From: Liopterus haemorrhoidalis
Lineage: Eukaryota; Arthropoda; Insecta; Coleoptera; Dytiscidae
DNA: 64,000 bases
Assembly: GCA_963971575.1 (NCBI GenBank)
Contig: OZ020611.1
Coordinates: 205,324,743-205,388,742, forward strand
Direction of reading: 5' to 3'
This document shows positions 38,988-49,944 of the stretch, in pieces. The position numbers and the translations under genes are program-made. The notes below the pieces were generated by a model. That model was given only the letters and a program-made list of their open reading frames with translations. It searched no databases and was not told the DNA's origin. How positions within the stretch are numbered: position 1 is the first letter of the stretch; each line of letters starts with the position of its first letter.

Positions 38988-41010
38988 CAAGGGTGTCAAA
39001 CTCGCGGCCCACGGGCCGCATGCGGCCCGAAACTAGTATTTTTGCGGCCCGACCGACGTAGTATAAGAATAGGATAGGTATTAATAGTAGCCTCGTTAGG
39101 GTTGCCTATCTTAATGATTTAGATATAAGTCGCGTGGCATGTATGTTTTGAAATTACGGGCAGACGCATCTCTTCCACTAATACTAACAACGTCATTTGT
39201 TTATTAGTCATGCACAGCGTTGCCAGGCTGGGCGATTTATCGCAAATTGGGCGACCGAAAAAGGCAAATTGCGCCTCGTTTACGACAAATTGTGATAGTG
39301 CCGAATTGGGCGTCTATGTTTTCAAAAGCAAGCTTTTTTGGGCGTTTTGTGTTTCATACTCTTATAATTCTCATTAGGTGTGTTCGATTTGCACATTTGC
39401 AGTTACTGTTTACTGCCGCGTTAAAAAAATCTATTTGTTTGGTCGCAGTAACTGCAAATCTGTTTAATTTGTCGTAATTTACTGCCAGTTTATGACGCTA
39501 CTGCGAAAAAGTTACAGCTGTTTCTCTTGCGGATTATTTGTTACGGCTGCTAACGCTTTAACGCGGCAGTAAACAGTAACTGCAAATGTGCAAATCGAAC
39601 ACACCTATTATCATATCACGTCATAAAATTTCCACAATAAAAGGCGCTTATTTTTGAAGAATTGTTAGAACTAATACCGATGCGTGGTACTACTACAGGA
39701 CAAGATATATTTAATCGTGTTTATGAACTGTTGCAATAATACAATCTACCTCTGTCAAAATTAACTTCTGTAGCTACTGATGGCGCTCCATCGATGACCG
39801 GAAAAAACAACGGCTTCGTGGCATTACTATGAAAACAATTAAGTGAAATTCATGATGGTTCCAACATTCATCATACGCATTGTATTATACACCAAGAAGT
39901 ATTATGCACGAAGGTAATAAAAATGGAAAATGTGTTATCATATATAAAAAAAGTTATTAATTTTATAAGATCTCGAGGCTTAAATCAGCGACAATTTTCT
40001 GTTTTCTTAAGTGAATTACAATGCGAATATTCGGGTTTGTCCTACTATACCGAGGTACGTTGGTTATCCTGCTGCAAGATTCTCAAACAATCCTGGGATT
40101 TGAAAGAAGAAATATGTCAGTTTTTAATAACTAAAAATCAAGACGTAAGTTTGTTTTCTGATCCAATATGGTTGCAGGATTTATCTTTCATGGTTCAACA
40201 CACACTTAACACAACACTTAACCGATTTAAATTTAGCGCTGCAAGGAAAAGATCAGATCATTACGAACATGTGTGACAAATGTAAAACATTCAAATGTAA
40301 GCTAGTTCTTTGGGAAAAGCAACTGAAAGATGGAGATCTAGCACACTTTCCGACGTGCAACATGAACAAATCAAGTTTAGATACAAATGTATCGTATCTG
40401 AGATATTCAGAAAAGGTTTTAAGTCTTAGAACTGAATTTGAAACAAGATTTGCAGATTTTAATTGTTTGGAAAGCAATTTTTCTTTGTTTTCTTCGATTT
40501 TATCAATAAATATAGATTCAGTACCTAGTCATATGCAAATGGAGGTGATCGAGATGCAATGCGATTCAAATTTGAAGGCAAAATTCATTGAAACTGGTGT
40601 GCCTGAATTTTACAAATATTTACCAGCCAGGTTTCAAAATACTCGAAAATTCGCATATGAAATTATATCCATGTTCGGAAGTACTTATCGGTGCGAGCAG
40701 TTATTTACACTTATGAAAGGAAATAAGTCTCCTCTCAGATCCAGAATTAACGATGCTCACCTTGGGTCAGTTTTGAAAGTAATAACTGCGAACAGGATTT
40801 CTCCCGAGATAGGAAAGATAGTAGCAGAGAAGAGAAGCCAAGTGTCAGGAAGTAAACATTAAGTTTTTCTTGTTATTTTTTTTTTATACTTTACTATTCG
40901 AAATAAACCTCCGTTTCTATGAACATTGAATATATATATTTTTTTGCGGCCCACCTAAACTTAAACCTTTTTAATTTGGCCCATGTTAACCTTTGAGTTT
41001 GACATGCTTG
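38988..41010 (+). mobile_element. hAT element (ZBED/GTF2IRD2-like), nearly full length, exact TSD
   Basis: Ends CAAGGGTGTCAAACTCGCGG and its partner GAGTTTGACATGCTTG, with the perfect duplication ATATACAG (38,980-38,987 and 41,011-41,018). The transposase runs from about 39,655 to 40,862: LIPMRGTTTGQDIF, then SVATDGAPSMTGKNNGFVAL (catalytic Asp), IHHTHCIIHQEVLC, LSYYTEVRWLSCCKILKQSW, and at the end MFGSTYRCEQLFTLMKGNKS (dimerisation region). This is the family domesticated in vertebrate GTF2IRD2 and ZBED5-like genes. In-frame stops at 39,737 and 39,830 and one frame change at 40,270 make it inactive. The N-terminal zinc finger region is replaced or interrupted by other repeats. Confidence 0.88.
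39376..39606. mobile_element. MITE with long perfect terminal repeats
   Basis: About 50-bp inverted ends (AGGTGTGTTCGATTTGCACA ... TTTACTGCCGCGTTAAA), nearly identical, flanked by ATT. 231 bp, folds into one long hairpin. Nested in the hAT element, so younger than it. Confidence 0.82.
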
Positions 41011-41124
41011 ATATACAGTAACTCGATGCAGGCCCGGATTCTAGCAGAAGCGGGATAAGTGGCCACTTCAGGCCCACCAGGCCTGAGGGGCCCACTTCTA
41101 ACCAACTTACATATTTTTTTGCGG

Positions 41125-41807
41125 TGAGGCAGGCTAACATTTCATCGGCTCTAAGCCTTACTTTGGACCGTTTTTTTTTACTGCGAATGTCAAAATTTTA
41201 GACCTTAATTCAAAAGTGACCATATATTTGTGATTTAAGGCTAAAGATATATAATTATACCAATTTTCCAACAAAATTAAAAAAAAAAAAAATTCTACAA
41301 AAATTTAGAAATTTTGGTTAAAACATTTTTGACTCCAATTTTAGTCAAAATACTTTTTTAAGCTAATTTTAGGTTGAGGATTATGAAAAAAATATTTTAA
41401 AAATTCATGCTTTCCTAGTGTTTGTGTTAGAGCCGATTTGGGTAAGTTTTTCGCCAATAATTCCAAAAATTTTGCCCAAACTTCAAAATGGACCAAATTT
41501 TGTTGATCTATGACCAAAAATACATATTTATACCAATTTTCAATAAAATCGAAGACAAAAATGTTTTGCTTAAAATTCACGATTTTTTAAGGTCTACCCT
41601 TTACGATTTTCTCGACTTTTGGCCATTTTCAAGGGTTTTAATTTACTGCCCATACAAAACTTAAAAATTAGTTTATTAAAAACCAATTTTTTTCTAGGTC
41701 TAAACAGTGTAGGAGAAGTTTAAAAATTCAAACCGCAGATTTCTATCCCTAACCATTTTTAGGGTTTTGTAGGTATGACCAAAAAACCCTTATACCGTCA
41801 TTTTGTC

Positions 41808-41846
<39 letters not shown>

Positions 41847-43505
41847 AGTCTGTCTGTTCGGTAAAAATTGTAGCCAAACGGCTAAACCTAGAGAGTTGAA
41901 ATTTGGCATGCTTATACAACTCTTTGGCCCGCACATAGGAAAAATACTAAAACATCTAAAAAACATACCTCCCTAAAAATATAAACAAATATGTGCTCAT
42001 CGAAACCAAAAATATTTTTTTTAAATTATGAGTAGGGTATCAAATGAAAGTCCTTAGTACGTGAATTAACGATCAAATTTTTATTTTTGAAAAATAAATT
42101 ATTTTGATGCGATTTTTGCCAAAATTGTGCAAAAAAAAATTTGTCCCACACCCTATAGCCCAGATGGTTTAAACAAAAAATCTAAAAAATTCTAAGTAAT
42201 GTATATTGGTCGAATAACCGAAATAGTACAACAGGAATTTTTGATCAGATTATGTTTTCAGAAAATAACGCATTTTTTGTGGTTTTTGGTTCACAAAGTA
42301 CAAAAGTTATACCAATGTAAGACACTCTCATGCAAGGCGTGCGATGGCGTTATTGGTTAGAGCACTGGTGTCGTAAGCTAAAACTCGCTGGTAAACGAAG
42401 GGTTTCGAGTTCGAGTACTGAGTGATTTTATTTTTTCTGTTTTTTTTTTTTGCATTTTTATTATGTTGAAATTATTTTGTCAAAATTCTAGTTATATTTT
42501 GACAAATGTTGTATTTAATTTTTAAGAGCGTAAATTTAATAATTATCTTATTATATGATTAACAGACGATAAATTATTTTAAAAATATCGTTCATTTTGC
42601 CGTGATTACTACAAAGTAAAATTTGTCCTACACACTCAGCATACCGCCTTCACTTATTATATACCTGCGAAACCCTGAAATGTGTGAGTATTCACACTTC
42701 ACATCAATTTTTTAGTAAGAATTTATTAAAATTTTCAAAAAATAAAAAAAATACAGAAAAATTTTCAAAAATTTGTCTGGTTGCAAAATATGTTTAAAAG
42801 TCAATTAGGACCTCAAGATTTAAAAAATTTCAACCGTAGGTCTTTATCGCATTTCGTTTTTCAGATACGTCCATGCAAAGATGAAAATTTCTATAGATCA
42901 CGCCATATTAAAATTTGTCATAATTTTAAAATACGCTAAACGAATTAAGCCTCAAATTATTTCTAGTCTAAATAAACTACGAGGAATTCAAAAATTAAAA
43001 CCTCAGGTCATTTTCTCTAACCGTTATTTTGAGTTATAATTTTATTTAATTCACAATTTTCACAAATAATGTAAATTATATCATTAAAAATATTTGTCAT
43101 AATCTCAAAACGTATTAAACGATTAAAGCCCCAAATTATTTACAGAATAATTAAATTACGGAGAATCCAAAAATTTCAACCGCAGATCGCTATCTCAAAC
43201 TGTTTTTAGTTCTGCTTTTTATAATTCACAATTTTAACAAATTATCTAAATTATACCATTAAAAAAAGTTGTCGTAATCTCACATCGCGTTAAATGACTA
43301 AAACCCCAAATTTTTTTTAGATTAAATAAACTACGGAGAATCCAAACATTTTAACCGCAGGTCGCTGTCTCAAACCGTTGTGGTGCTTTTTTTTAATTCA
43401 AAATTTTCATAATTAATTTGTATTATACCATTAAAAAAAGTCGTAATTTCAAAACGTGTTGAACGATTAAAGCCCCAAATTATTTTCTACACTAAACAAA
43501 CTAGG
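41125..43505 (-). repeat. Repeat block D, copy 2 (inverted), interrupted by A5
   Basis: Matches 26,645-28,015 in reverse, for example GAGGCAGGCTAACATTTCAT at 41,126 against its complement at 27,985. The tandem-unit part lies at 42,790-43,505. Family A copy A5 splits it at 41,761. Confidence 0.78.
41761..42706 (+). mobile_element. Helentron-like family A, copy A5 (boundaries fixed by empty site)
   Basis: Head AGGGTTTTGTAGGTATGACC, GTCT array at 41,808-41,853, tail GTGTGAGTATTCACAC then ACTTCACATCAA. The tRNA-like module at 42,345-42,420 reads GTTATTGGTTAGAGCACTGG ... GGGTTTCGAGTTCGAGTACT. Copy 1 of block D lacks the insertion (27,400-27,415), so these ends are well supported. Confidence 0.8.
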
Positions 43506-43650
43506 GACATATTCGATTTCCGGCGCTCTTAATGTACCTGAATTTTTCCGCGGTGCCTCAAGTAAAAACTGGTCTAACTAACGCAGTTGAAGGAATATTG
43601 TAATATTTTCGCGGCGCCCCTGTAACCCATCTGCGGCGCCCCAGGGTATT
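43505..43650. repeat. hAT-type MITE relic beside block D
   Basis: CGGCGCTCTTAATGTACCTG and GCGGCGCCCC words match the MITE copies at 26,562 and 28,421 in reverse. Confidence 0.5.
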
Positions 43651-43859
43651 ATTATCGTATTATTACCAAATATCAACAGTTGAAATAATAAATTCCGGAA
43701 AAATGTGATAACCAGAAATTTATGTAATTCATCTTTCGAGATTAGACTTTTGCAATTTAGTATTTATTCTTATTAGTATTTATTCTGTTAGTATTTATTA
43801 TTTATTGGTGAGAAGTTGCTAAAATGTACAAATAGGAAGAGGGAGGCGTCCCGCCTTGG

Positions 43860-43886
43860 CTGTTTGAAAATCTGGTCACCTTAGTC
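43860..43886 (+). repeat. Right-end fragment of the TAAGGTGACC hAT family
   Basis: GAAAATCTGGTCACCTTAG equals the right end of the element at 29,388. No left end nearby. Confidence 0.5.
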
Positions 43887-44130
43887 TTATTTAATTTTCC
43901 GTTATTTCCAATTTTGCAAGTTAAAATGTAAATCGTTTAAAATCGAGTATATTAGTTCTAACAGTTAGAACGTGTTCCATTTATAAAGTAGAATGTATTC
44001 TGAGAGATTTGTTATAATTAATTTAGCACTAGCAGACGTAAGTTAAATACCTAAGAAAACTGTTCTGCAATAAAAGTTAAACTTGAAGTTAATGCAGTGC
44101 ACATTAAACAAAGTAGTTTGCTATGAAATT

Positions 44131-44190
44131 TTCACGGAGAGAGCGTGGAGAGCAGCATTCTCCGTGGAGAGCGTTCCACGGAGAATGTTG
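44131..44190. repeat. Inverted repeat / hairpin
   Basis: ATTCTCCGTGGA and TCCACGGAGAAT are separated by six bases (44,158-44,187). Perfect 12-bp arms; GGAGAG words flank it. Confidence 0.7.
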
Positions 44191-44214
44191 TACAGAATAA
44201 TTATTAATTTTATA

Positions 44215-44475
44215 GTACCATAATCGAAATTACTAATAGAATTAAAGCTGCAAATGCATCGTATTTTGAACTTCCTCTTTAAAATGAAACTCTTGTCGAG
44301 GAGCACTAAGATCAGGTTATACCAAGTTATAGTACGTCCCGTTCTTGTGTATGGCTCCGAAACATGGACCTTAACAAAGCGAGATCGACAACACCTCATA
44401 GTTTTCGAAAAGAAAATATTACGTAGAATCTTTGGTCCCATTCAAATTAATGGTGAATGGAGAATCCGTAAGATG
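44215..44475 (+). mobile_element. LINE fragment (RT thumb region)
   Basis: Reads LNFLFKMKLLSRSTKIRLYQ, then RPVLVYGSETWTLTKRDRQH and FEKKILRRIFGPIQINGEWR, the highly conserved segment after the reverse-transcriptase core in RTE/I-type LINEs. Truncated at both ends and fused to a family C fragment. Confidence 0.85.
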
Positions 44476-44496
44476 GTCCCGGGAATCCAAAAAACC

Positions 44497-44527
<31 letters not shown>

Positions 44528-44775
44528 AAAAAATTCTCCTAGTAATTGGGAAGAACCCTATTGCTTTTTATGAAAATCCAAAACCGGAAATGGAAGTTAT
44601 TAAACTTTGAAATTTTAAAAATTCATAACTAGTTAACCAAACCTTAAACAAAAATTTGTATAAAACATAATTTGATGTATTTTTGAAGGTACCCTAAATA
44701 TTTTTTTTTAAATTAAAAAAAAAATGTTATTATTATTTTTTTTTCGTGGGAGGGCAAGTTTAGCGGAACTGCCAC
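44476..44775 (+). mobile_element. Helentron-like family C, 5'-truncated
   Basis: GGGAATCCAAAAAACC, a (GT)n array at 44,498-44,523, then AATTCTCCTAGTAATTGGGA and a degenerate tail GGGAGGGCAAGTTTAGCGGA. Confidence 0.6.
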
Positions 44776-45579
44776 TGTTTTTTGTTATAAAATAGAATCA
44801 ATTATTATTTTACATGTCAAACAATGTGTTTCATTGAATGTTCCCAAATGCACTACAGATATTTTTAAGATTGTATTTTAAAGGCTAATAATAGCTATAT
44901 GTATTGCAAGTTACGAAATGAACGGCATTTTTACACCAGATATGAGAATTATAAAAAATATTTAACCGTTTTCATGAGAAATTATAAGTATCGGGAGATA
45001 ATATAAGTACTAAAGAAATTAGCAATGTTTTAACAGTTCCCAAAAATATCCTGTCTACTAGGTTACTTACCGAAAGAATACCTTTTCACCTATACTTAAA
45101 CAATGTAATACAGTGATCGCGCTAGCTGGGGGTCCGGGGGGAGGGCGCTAAAAGTTGCTCAGGCCCCCAGTTGGCCTCAAGTAAATAGTTCCTGAAAATA
45201 ATTTATATTAATGATAAAAAATAGTAAAAAATTTGCAAATTATTTTGGGAAAATACATTTATTTAAGTCTAGATACTTCCATACATTCAGGCTTAAGCGT
45301 ATTTTACCCCTATACATAAGGAAAACACACATTGATAGAAAATTTGTTTAAATTATCAGTCATTTACAGTAGAAAGACAGCTGAAGTAATAAGGGTTTCA
45401 TTCCATTGCCAATCAAAAACCTTGCAAACATCATACTTTCAGGCAAATATCCTGATTTATAATATTCAATCATTATCATTACTGGTCGGTAATATAAGTA
45501 TGAATTAGAAATTGAAGTGCGTTTACTTAGAGAATGAGACAGAGTAGTAGCCATTTTAACTTTAAAAATGGCCAACGTC
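44776..45579. other. Unassigned
   Basis: AT-rich. 45,113-45,180 is a GC-rich MITE-like patch (AGCTGGGGGTCCGGGGGGAG). No gene. Confidence 0.4.
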
Positions 45580-45703
45580 GAAATTTTTTTTTTTTTATTT
45601 CATGTTTATAGCCTTTGCTACTAAGGCTTTTATGATCAAAATTCGAAGCCGAGACCTCACCAACGCAGGATGTGTGTGTTACCACTACGCTACGCCGGTC
45701 GGC
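45580..45703 (-). mobile_element. tRNA-derived SINE
   Basis: Minus orientation: GGCGTAGCGTAGTGGTAACA (A box) and a degenerate B box (CGAATTTTGATC region), ending in poly(A) (plus-strand T run at 45,583). Duplication CCAACGTC on both sides. Confidence 0.75.
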
Positions 45704-47120
45704 CCAACGTCAAAACTGCAGTTAACAGGACAAATAAATATTATTGGGAAAATTTACCCAAATTTATTTAAGTAATTCAGGAACGAAAATTCGTACAGCC
45801 TGTTTCCTTGGTTTAGGCAGAGCAAGATTTTCAATTTTAGTAACTTTTACCGATTAAGTGAGGCTTTTGATAATTTTGTTTAGTAAAAGCCTACTTAAAC
45901 CATAAAAGGGGAGCTCGTGACAACTTACAAAAATGAAAATTCAAGTTAGTTCCGCCTAAGCGTTTGGATAGCCTATATATGTACGAGGTTTGATGAAAAA
46001 TACGCAAACTGCGCTCTATGTGGGGCTGATATAATGCAGTTATTATTTATGAATTGGCTGCCGTTGAGTTTATTTCGCTATTAAATTATTTCGTTCGAAT
46101 TTTATAGCGGTTTTTGTAATACTTTTTTCTTGATCCCGGTAATTTTTAAGATGAACTGATTGAACAACATAAACTAACATGAAATTTTGTGACAAAATTG
46201 GAAAGACGAAAACAGAGACTCTATTTTAAAAAAAAGCTGTTGATGTTCTGTGTCGAACTGTGTGTTTTAAATGGTTCGGGATTTTTAAAAATGGTAGAAA
46301 TTCAATCACAGATGACGAGAGATCGAGTAGGCCGATTTGCAAAATTGACGAATAAGTTATCACATTAATTCGTTAGATAGGTTGCAGAAGAAGATATCAT
46401 ACGGGAGTTGAAAAAAATAAATACATAAAAATCTATTTTAGACTATGAAAATCTCATTAACCTCACTTTAAAAAGCAAAATAATTTTTTTTTTTTTCTGT
46501 TTTATTATTTCTTTTTATTTATTGTTTTATATTTATAATCAGTAAAAATTCTTGAAAATTGTTGCAACAATGATTTTGCCTTCTTTTATATTTAATTTTA
46601 AATAATTTTTAATATTAATTAATTTCTTAATTAATAAATTTGATACTAAATTCAAAAATCAACATATTATCTAATTCTTGATCTCTTTCTACCAATTTCG
46701 CCGCCCTCCAAATTTGTCGCTATGACCAGTTGAAATGGTATGGTGATATCCAAAAGATGCATAAAGGTGGAGATAAACGATATATGAAGCAACGGTATCC
46801 ATGATAAAAGAATACGCGAAGGAGGAGCTATGAAAAATGAAATGAATTAGAAAAGCAGAAAAGAGTTCAACGATTAATATAAGTTAAAAACTACTGATCT
46901 AGCTCACAAGTTATTAGAACAATATGTCAGTTTATGACGCTAATAAAATTTATTAAACCATTGATATAAGGAAAAAATTTATATTCGGCAAATAAATTTA
47001 TTACAAATTGGTTTCTCAGGAGATCGATTTGATGGCCCTTATATGAATAAATTGTGACTGAAGTAAACAAAATAATTGTTTGCCTAGTAACTAGTTTATT
47101 ATGCTAAATTTAATACATTG

Positions 47121-47258
47121 CCGGTCGCTATGGCGTAGTGGTCAGCTCATTTGACTACCAACCATGGGGGCTCGGGTTCAAATCCCGGTTATGGCATGGA
47201 AATTTTCTCAAACAAAAAAATTGTCCTGGCTAATTGCCACAGTAGCAAAGGCCACTAA

Positions 47259-47291
<33 letters not shown>
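47121..47291 (+). mobile_element. tRNA-derived SINE with long TSD
   Basis: A box TATGGCGTAGTGGTCAGCTC, B box GGGTTCAAATCCC, poly(A) tail. The flanks AAATTTAATACATTG and AAATTTAATACAGTG form a 15-bp duplication with one mismatch. Confidence 0.9.
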
Positions 47292-47297
<6 letters not shown>

Positions 47298-47422
47298 AAT
47301 ACAGTGAATTTATTTTATCCTGCAATATAAGGACTATCGTTACTATGGTAATTAAAATTTGACAGCAATGTAAAATTGCGTTCCTTTTAATTTGCATCAC
47401 AGGCGATTTAACATTGCTGTTA

Positions 47423-47572
47423 ACCGACCGGCGTAACGCAGTGGTAACACATGTGCTCTGCGTTGCTAAGGTCTCGGGTTCAAATCCTGTTCAGGCATGG
47501 AATTTTTCAAAAAATGAGAATTGTCCTAGCAAATTGCCAAAGCAGCAAAGGCCATAAAAATTAAAAAAATAT
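47423..47572 (+). mobile_element. tRNA-derived SINE
   Basis: ACCGGCGTAACGCAGTGGTA (A box) and GGGTTCAAATCCTG (B box), with the same tail module (GCAAAGGCCA). The duplication is not clear. Confidence 0.8.
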
Positions 47573-47789
47573 ATAAACTTATCAGAAAAAATAATTTCAA
47601 TGTTGCAAGATAAAAGAAATTCACTGTAGCAAGTGTATTAGGAGATGGATTTGACGTCCCATAATGAAAAATAATTTCGTCTTTTTTATTAAAATTTTAA
47701 TTGAGTAAGTACACCGCATTGTTTTTATTACGAAACCTCGTACATTATTTGCTAGGGCAATTGTTACTTCTTTGGAGAGTTCCTTTTAA

Positions 47790-49523
47790 AGACGCCTACA
47801 GATGGTGTGGCCAGTGATGACCAATGTTTACATTTGTCTAGCTCCGCATATCGTGTGTATGGCCAACATATCACAAGTAACAGCCAATGTTACGTTGTGC
47901 TTGCCGCTGGCCGAAGTGTTAAAAAGGAAGGTTATAATCATTATTATTTAATTATGAAGTCTACTTAAAGTAAAAAGTAAATTTTTTATACTTTTAAACT
48001 AAAGTATCATTCACAGCTCATGTTTTAATAGATAGTACGTAATTCATAGTGTTAATGTTAAGGCATAACAATGTTAGTTCTACACAAATCCGTATAAGCA
48101 TTCATAGCTCCAATTTAGTGGATAAGCGTAAGAAAATATTTAACGCATAATGTTAGAAGTTTGTTTACCTCAAACTTCTAACATTAACATTAACATTAAC
48201 ACTGACAACTGTCAAAATGAAGGAATATATTATACTTGAAATTCGAATAAGACTTGTGGATGCAGCTTGTGACATAATTATTAGTAAAAATGTTGAAACT
48301 AATATTGAAAAATAGATGTGAAGTGAATTTTTTTACATATTTCAGGGTTTTGCAGGTATACAGTAATACATTTCAAAATAGACGAATATATTATACAGGA
48401 AATTCTAAAAAGACTTGTGGCTGCAGTTAATGATGTACTAATTAGTAAATGTGTTGAATCTAATAAAAAATTGATGTGAAGTGTGAATTTTCACATATTT
48501 TAGTGTTTTTCAGGTATCTAGTACCCCAGTTAAAGCAGGTATTATCGGTCTCATTTTGTAATACGGAACTAACAGTGAAAGTTCATTTTTTATGTTGTAT
48601 ATTGACAATACATTTATAATATTGTCGTAGTATTGGTTCACACGGATACGCTAAAGTCTGTTTACACCACAACAGTCACCAAAGTAACCAGATCTAGTTT
48701 CGTATTAAAAAATTGAGACAGATTATACCTATATGTGTTTTTTTTTGCGGTAATCAAGTCAAAATGAACAATATTTTGAAAATAATGTACCGTTTGTTAT
48801 TCTATGTACTAAGAGCTTTTCCTTAAAATACTACATGAACTTTTAAAATAAAATATGTATTTTTTCAACAATAAAAAATTAATTTGACAAAAATTCCTTG
48901 TGAACTATTTTGGTTTCCATCAATGTACATTATTGAGATTTTTTTCAGATTTTTAGACCAACACTTCTGGGAAACAGGGTTGGAAACAAAAGTCAATTTT
49001 TTTTTGTGAAATTAAAAAGTTAGGTTAGTGTGAGTAACTTCAGAAACATTATAGTTATTTTATTTAATAATTAACTTAATAAATATTATTTTGGTTCTTT
49101 TTGGAAGTACATTAATAAAAAATAATACATATATTTAATAACAAGATATTTTTATGATAAATTGTTTAGTAATTTCTATTGTGTGTAGATGGCAGCTAGA
49201 TCGATTTAGCTATTAAAACATGAGCTATGAATGGTACTAAAGTGTTGTGCTTATCTACTAACATTATCCATTAGCATTATGCACTATGAATTACGCTTTG
49301 TCTATTAAAACATGAGCTATGAATGAGGCTTAATATTAAAAGCAAGGTCGAAGCTGCGACCATAACCTCGCTTTCACTGTCCCGCCAACTATTGACCAAC
49401 GCCGGCGCTTAATCGACATGTCGTCTGTATGCTACGCATATACAAATGTCCGCAGATGTTAAATGTTACGTGCAACGTTGGTAATAGCGTTAGCCAATGT
49501 TAGACACATCATCTGTAGGCGCC
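47790..49523. mobile_element. Possible TTAA-flanked element
   Basis: AGACGCCTACAGATGGTGTG faces CACATCATCTGTAGGCGCC, each next to TTAA. This suggests a piggyBac-type non-autonomous element of 1.7 kb. The inside holds another inverted pair (CATAGCTCATGTTTTAATAG), two family A tails (48,310 and 48,475) and family A interior. No transposase. Confidence 0.5.
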
Positions 49524-49527
49524 TTAA

Positions 49528-49944
49528 GCTGCAGTCCTTGTAATTAAAAAATATATATATTTATAAAATTAACACTTGACGTATTATGTATCTGTCGCAT
49601 TTTCTAAGTGAACAGATCTAATTAGATATCAGAATACAGTGTTGATAAATGAAAAGATCAAATGCTCGTTGATTAATCTAGATATTTTAATTCTGTCTTT
49701 TTACCATAGGTAGCTACAATCAATATATACATATATTATAAATAAAAGCTTTAGATAATCTATTTTCTATATTTCTATTAGCTTTATCGAATAGAGTTTT
49801 ACATTATAAAAATATTACAATATATACATAATCAACTTAACACTATTTTACAAATATAAAGATATAGCTAGATTAACGTTAAGTAACATATAGTGCTTGC
49901 ATAGACATGCATAGTTCTAGAAGGTAGCAATAACTCCTTTAAGG
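49528..49944. other. Unassigned
   Basis: AT-rich, with TATATA-rich words. Nothing recognised. Confidence 0.4.

Larger units (their letters stand above)
45984..47740 (+). mobile_element. Mariner relic with SINEs nested in it
   Basis: Ends CGAGGTTTGATGAAAAATA and its partner TTTTTATTACGAAACCTCG, flanked by TA. The N-terminus is readable at about 46,180-46,400 (MKFCDKIGKTKTETLF, then RNSITDDERSSRPICKID). The catalytic region is not recognisable. Two SINEs and AT-rich DNA fill the 3' half. Confidence 0.7.

Noticed and set aside
47121..47193. Functional tRNA gene
   Set aside because: A and B boxes are present, but the sequence does not close as a cloverleaf and is followed by a shared SINE tail, poly(A) and a target-site duplication. 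The same holds for 45.6, 47.4, 53.7, 60.6 and 63.5 kb.
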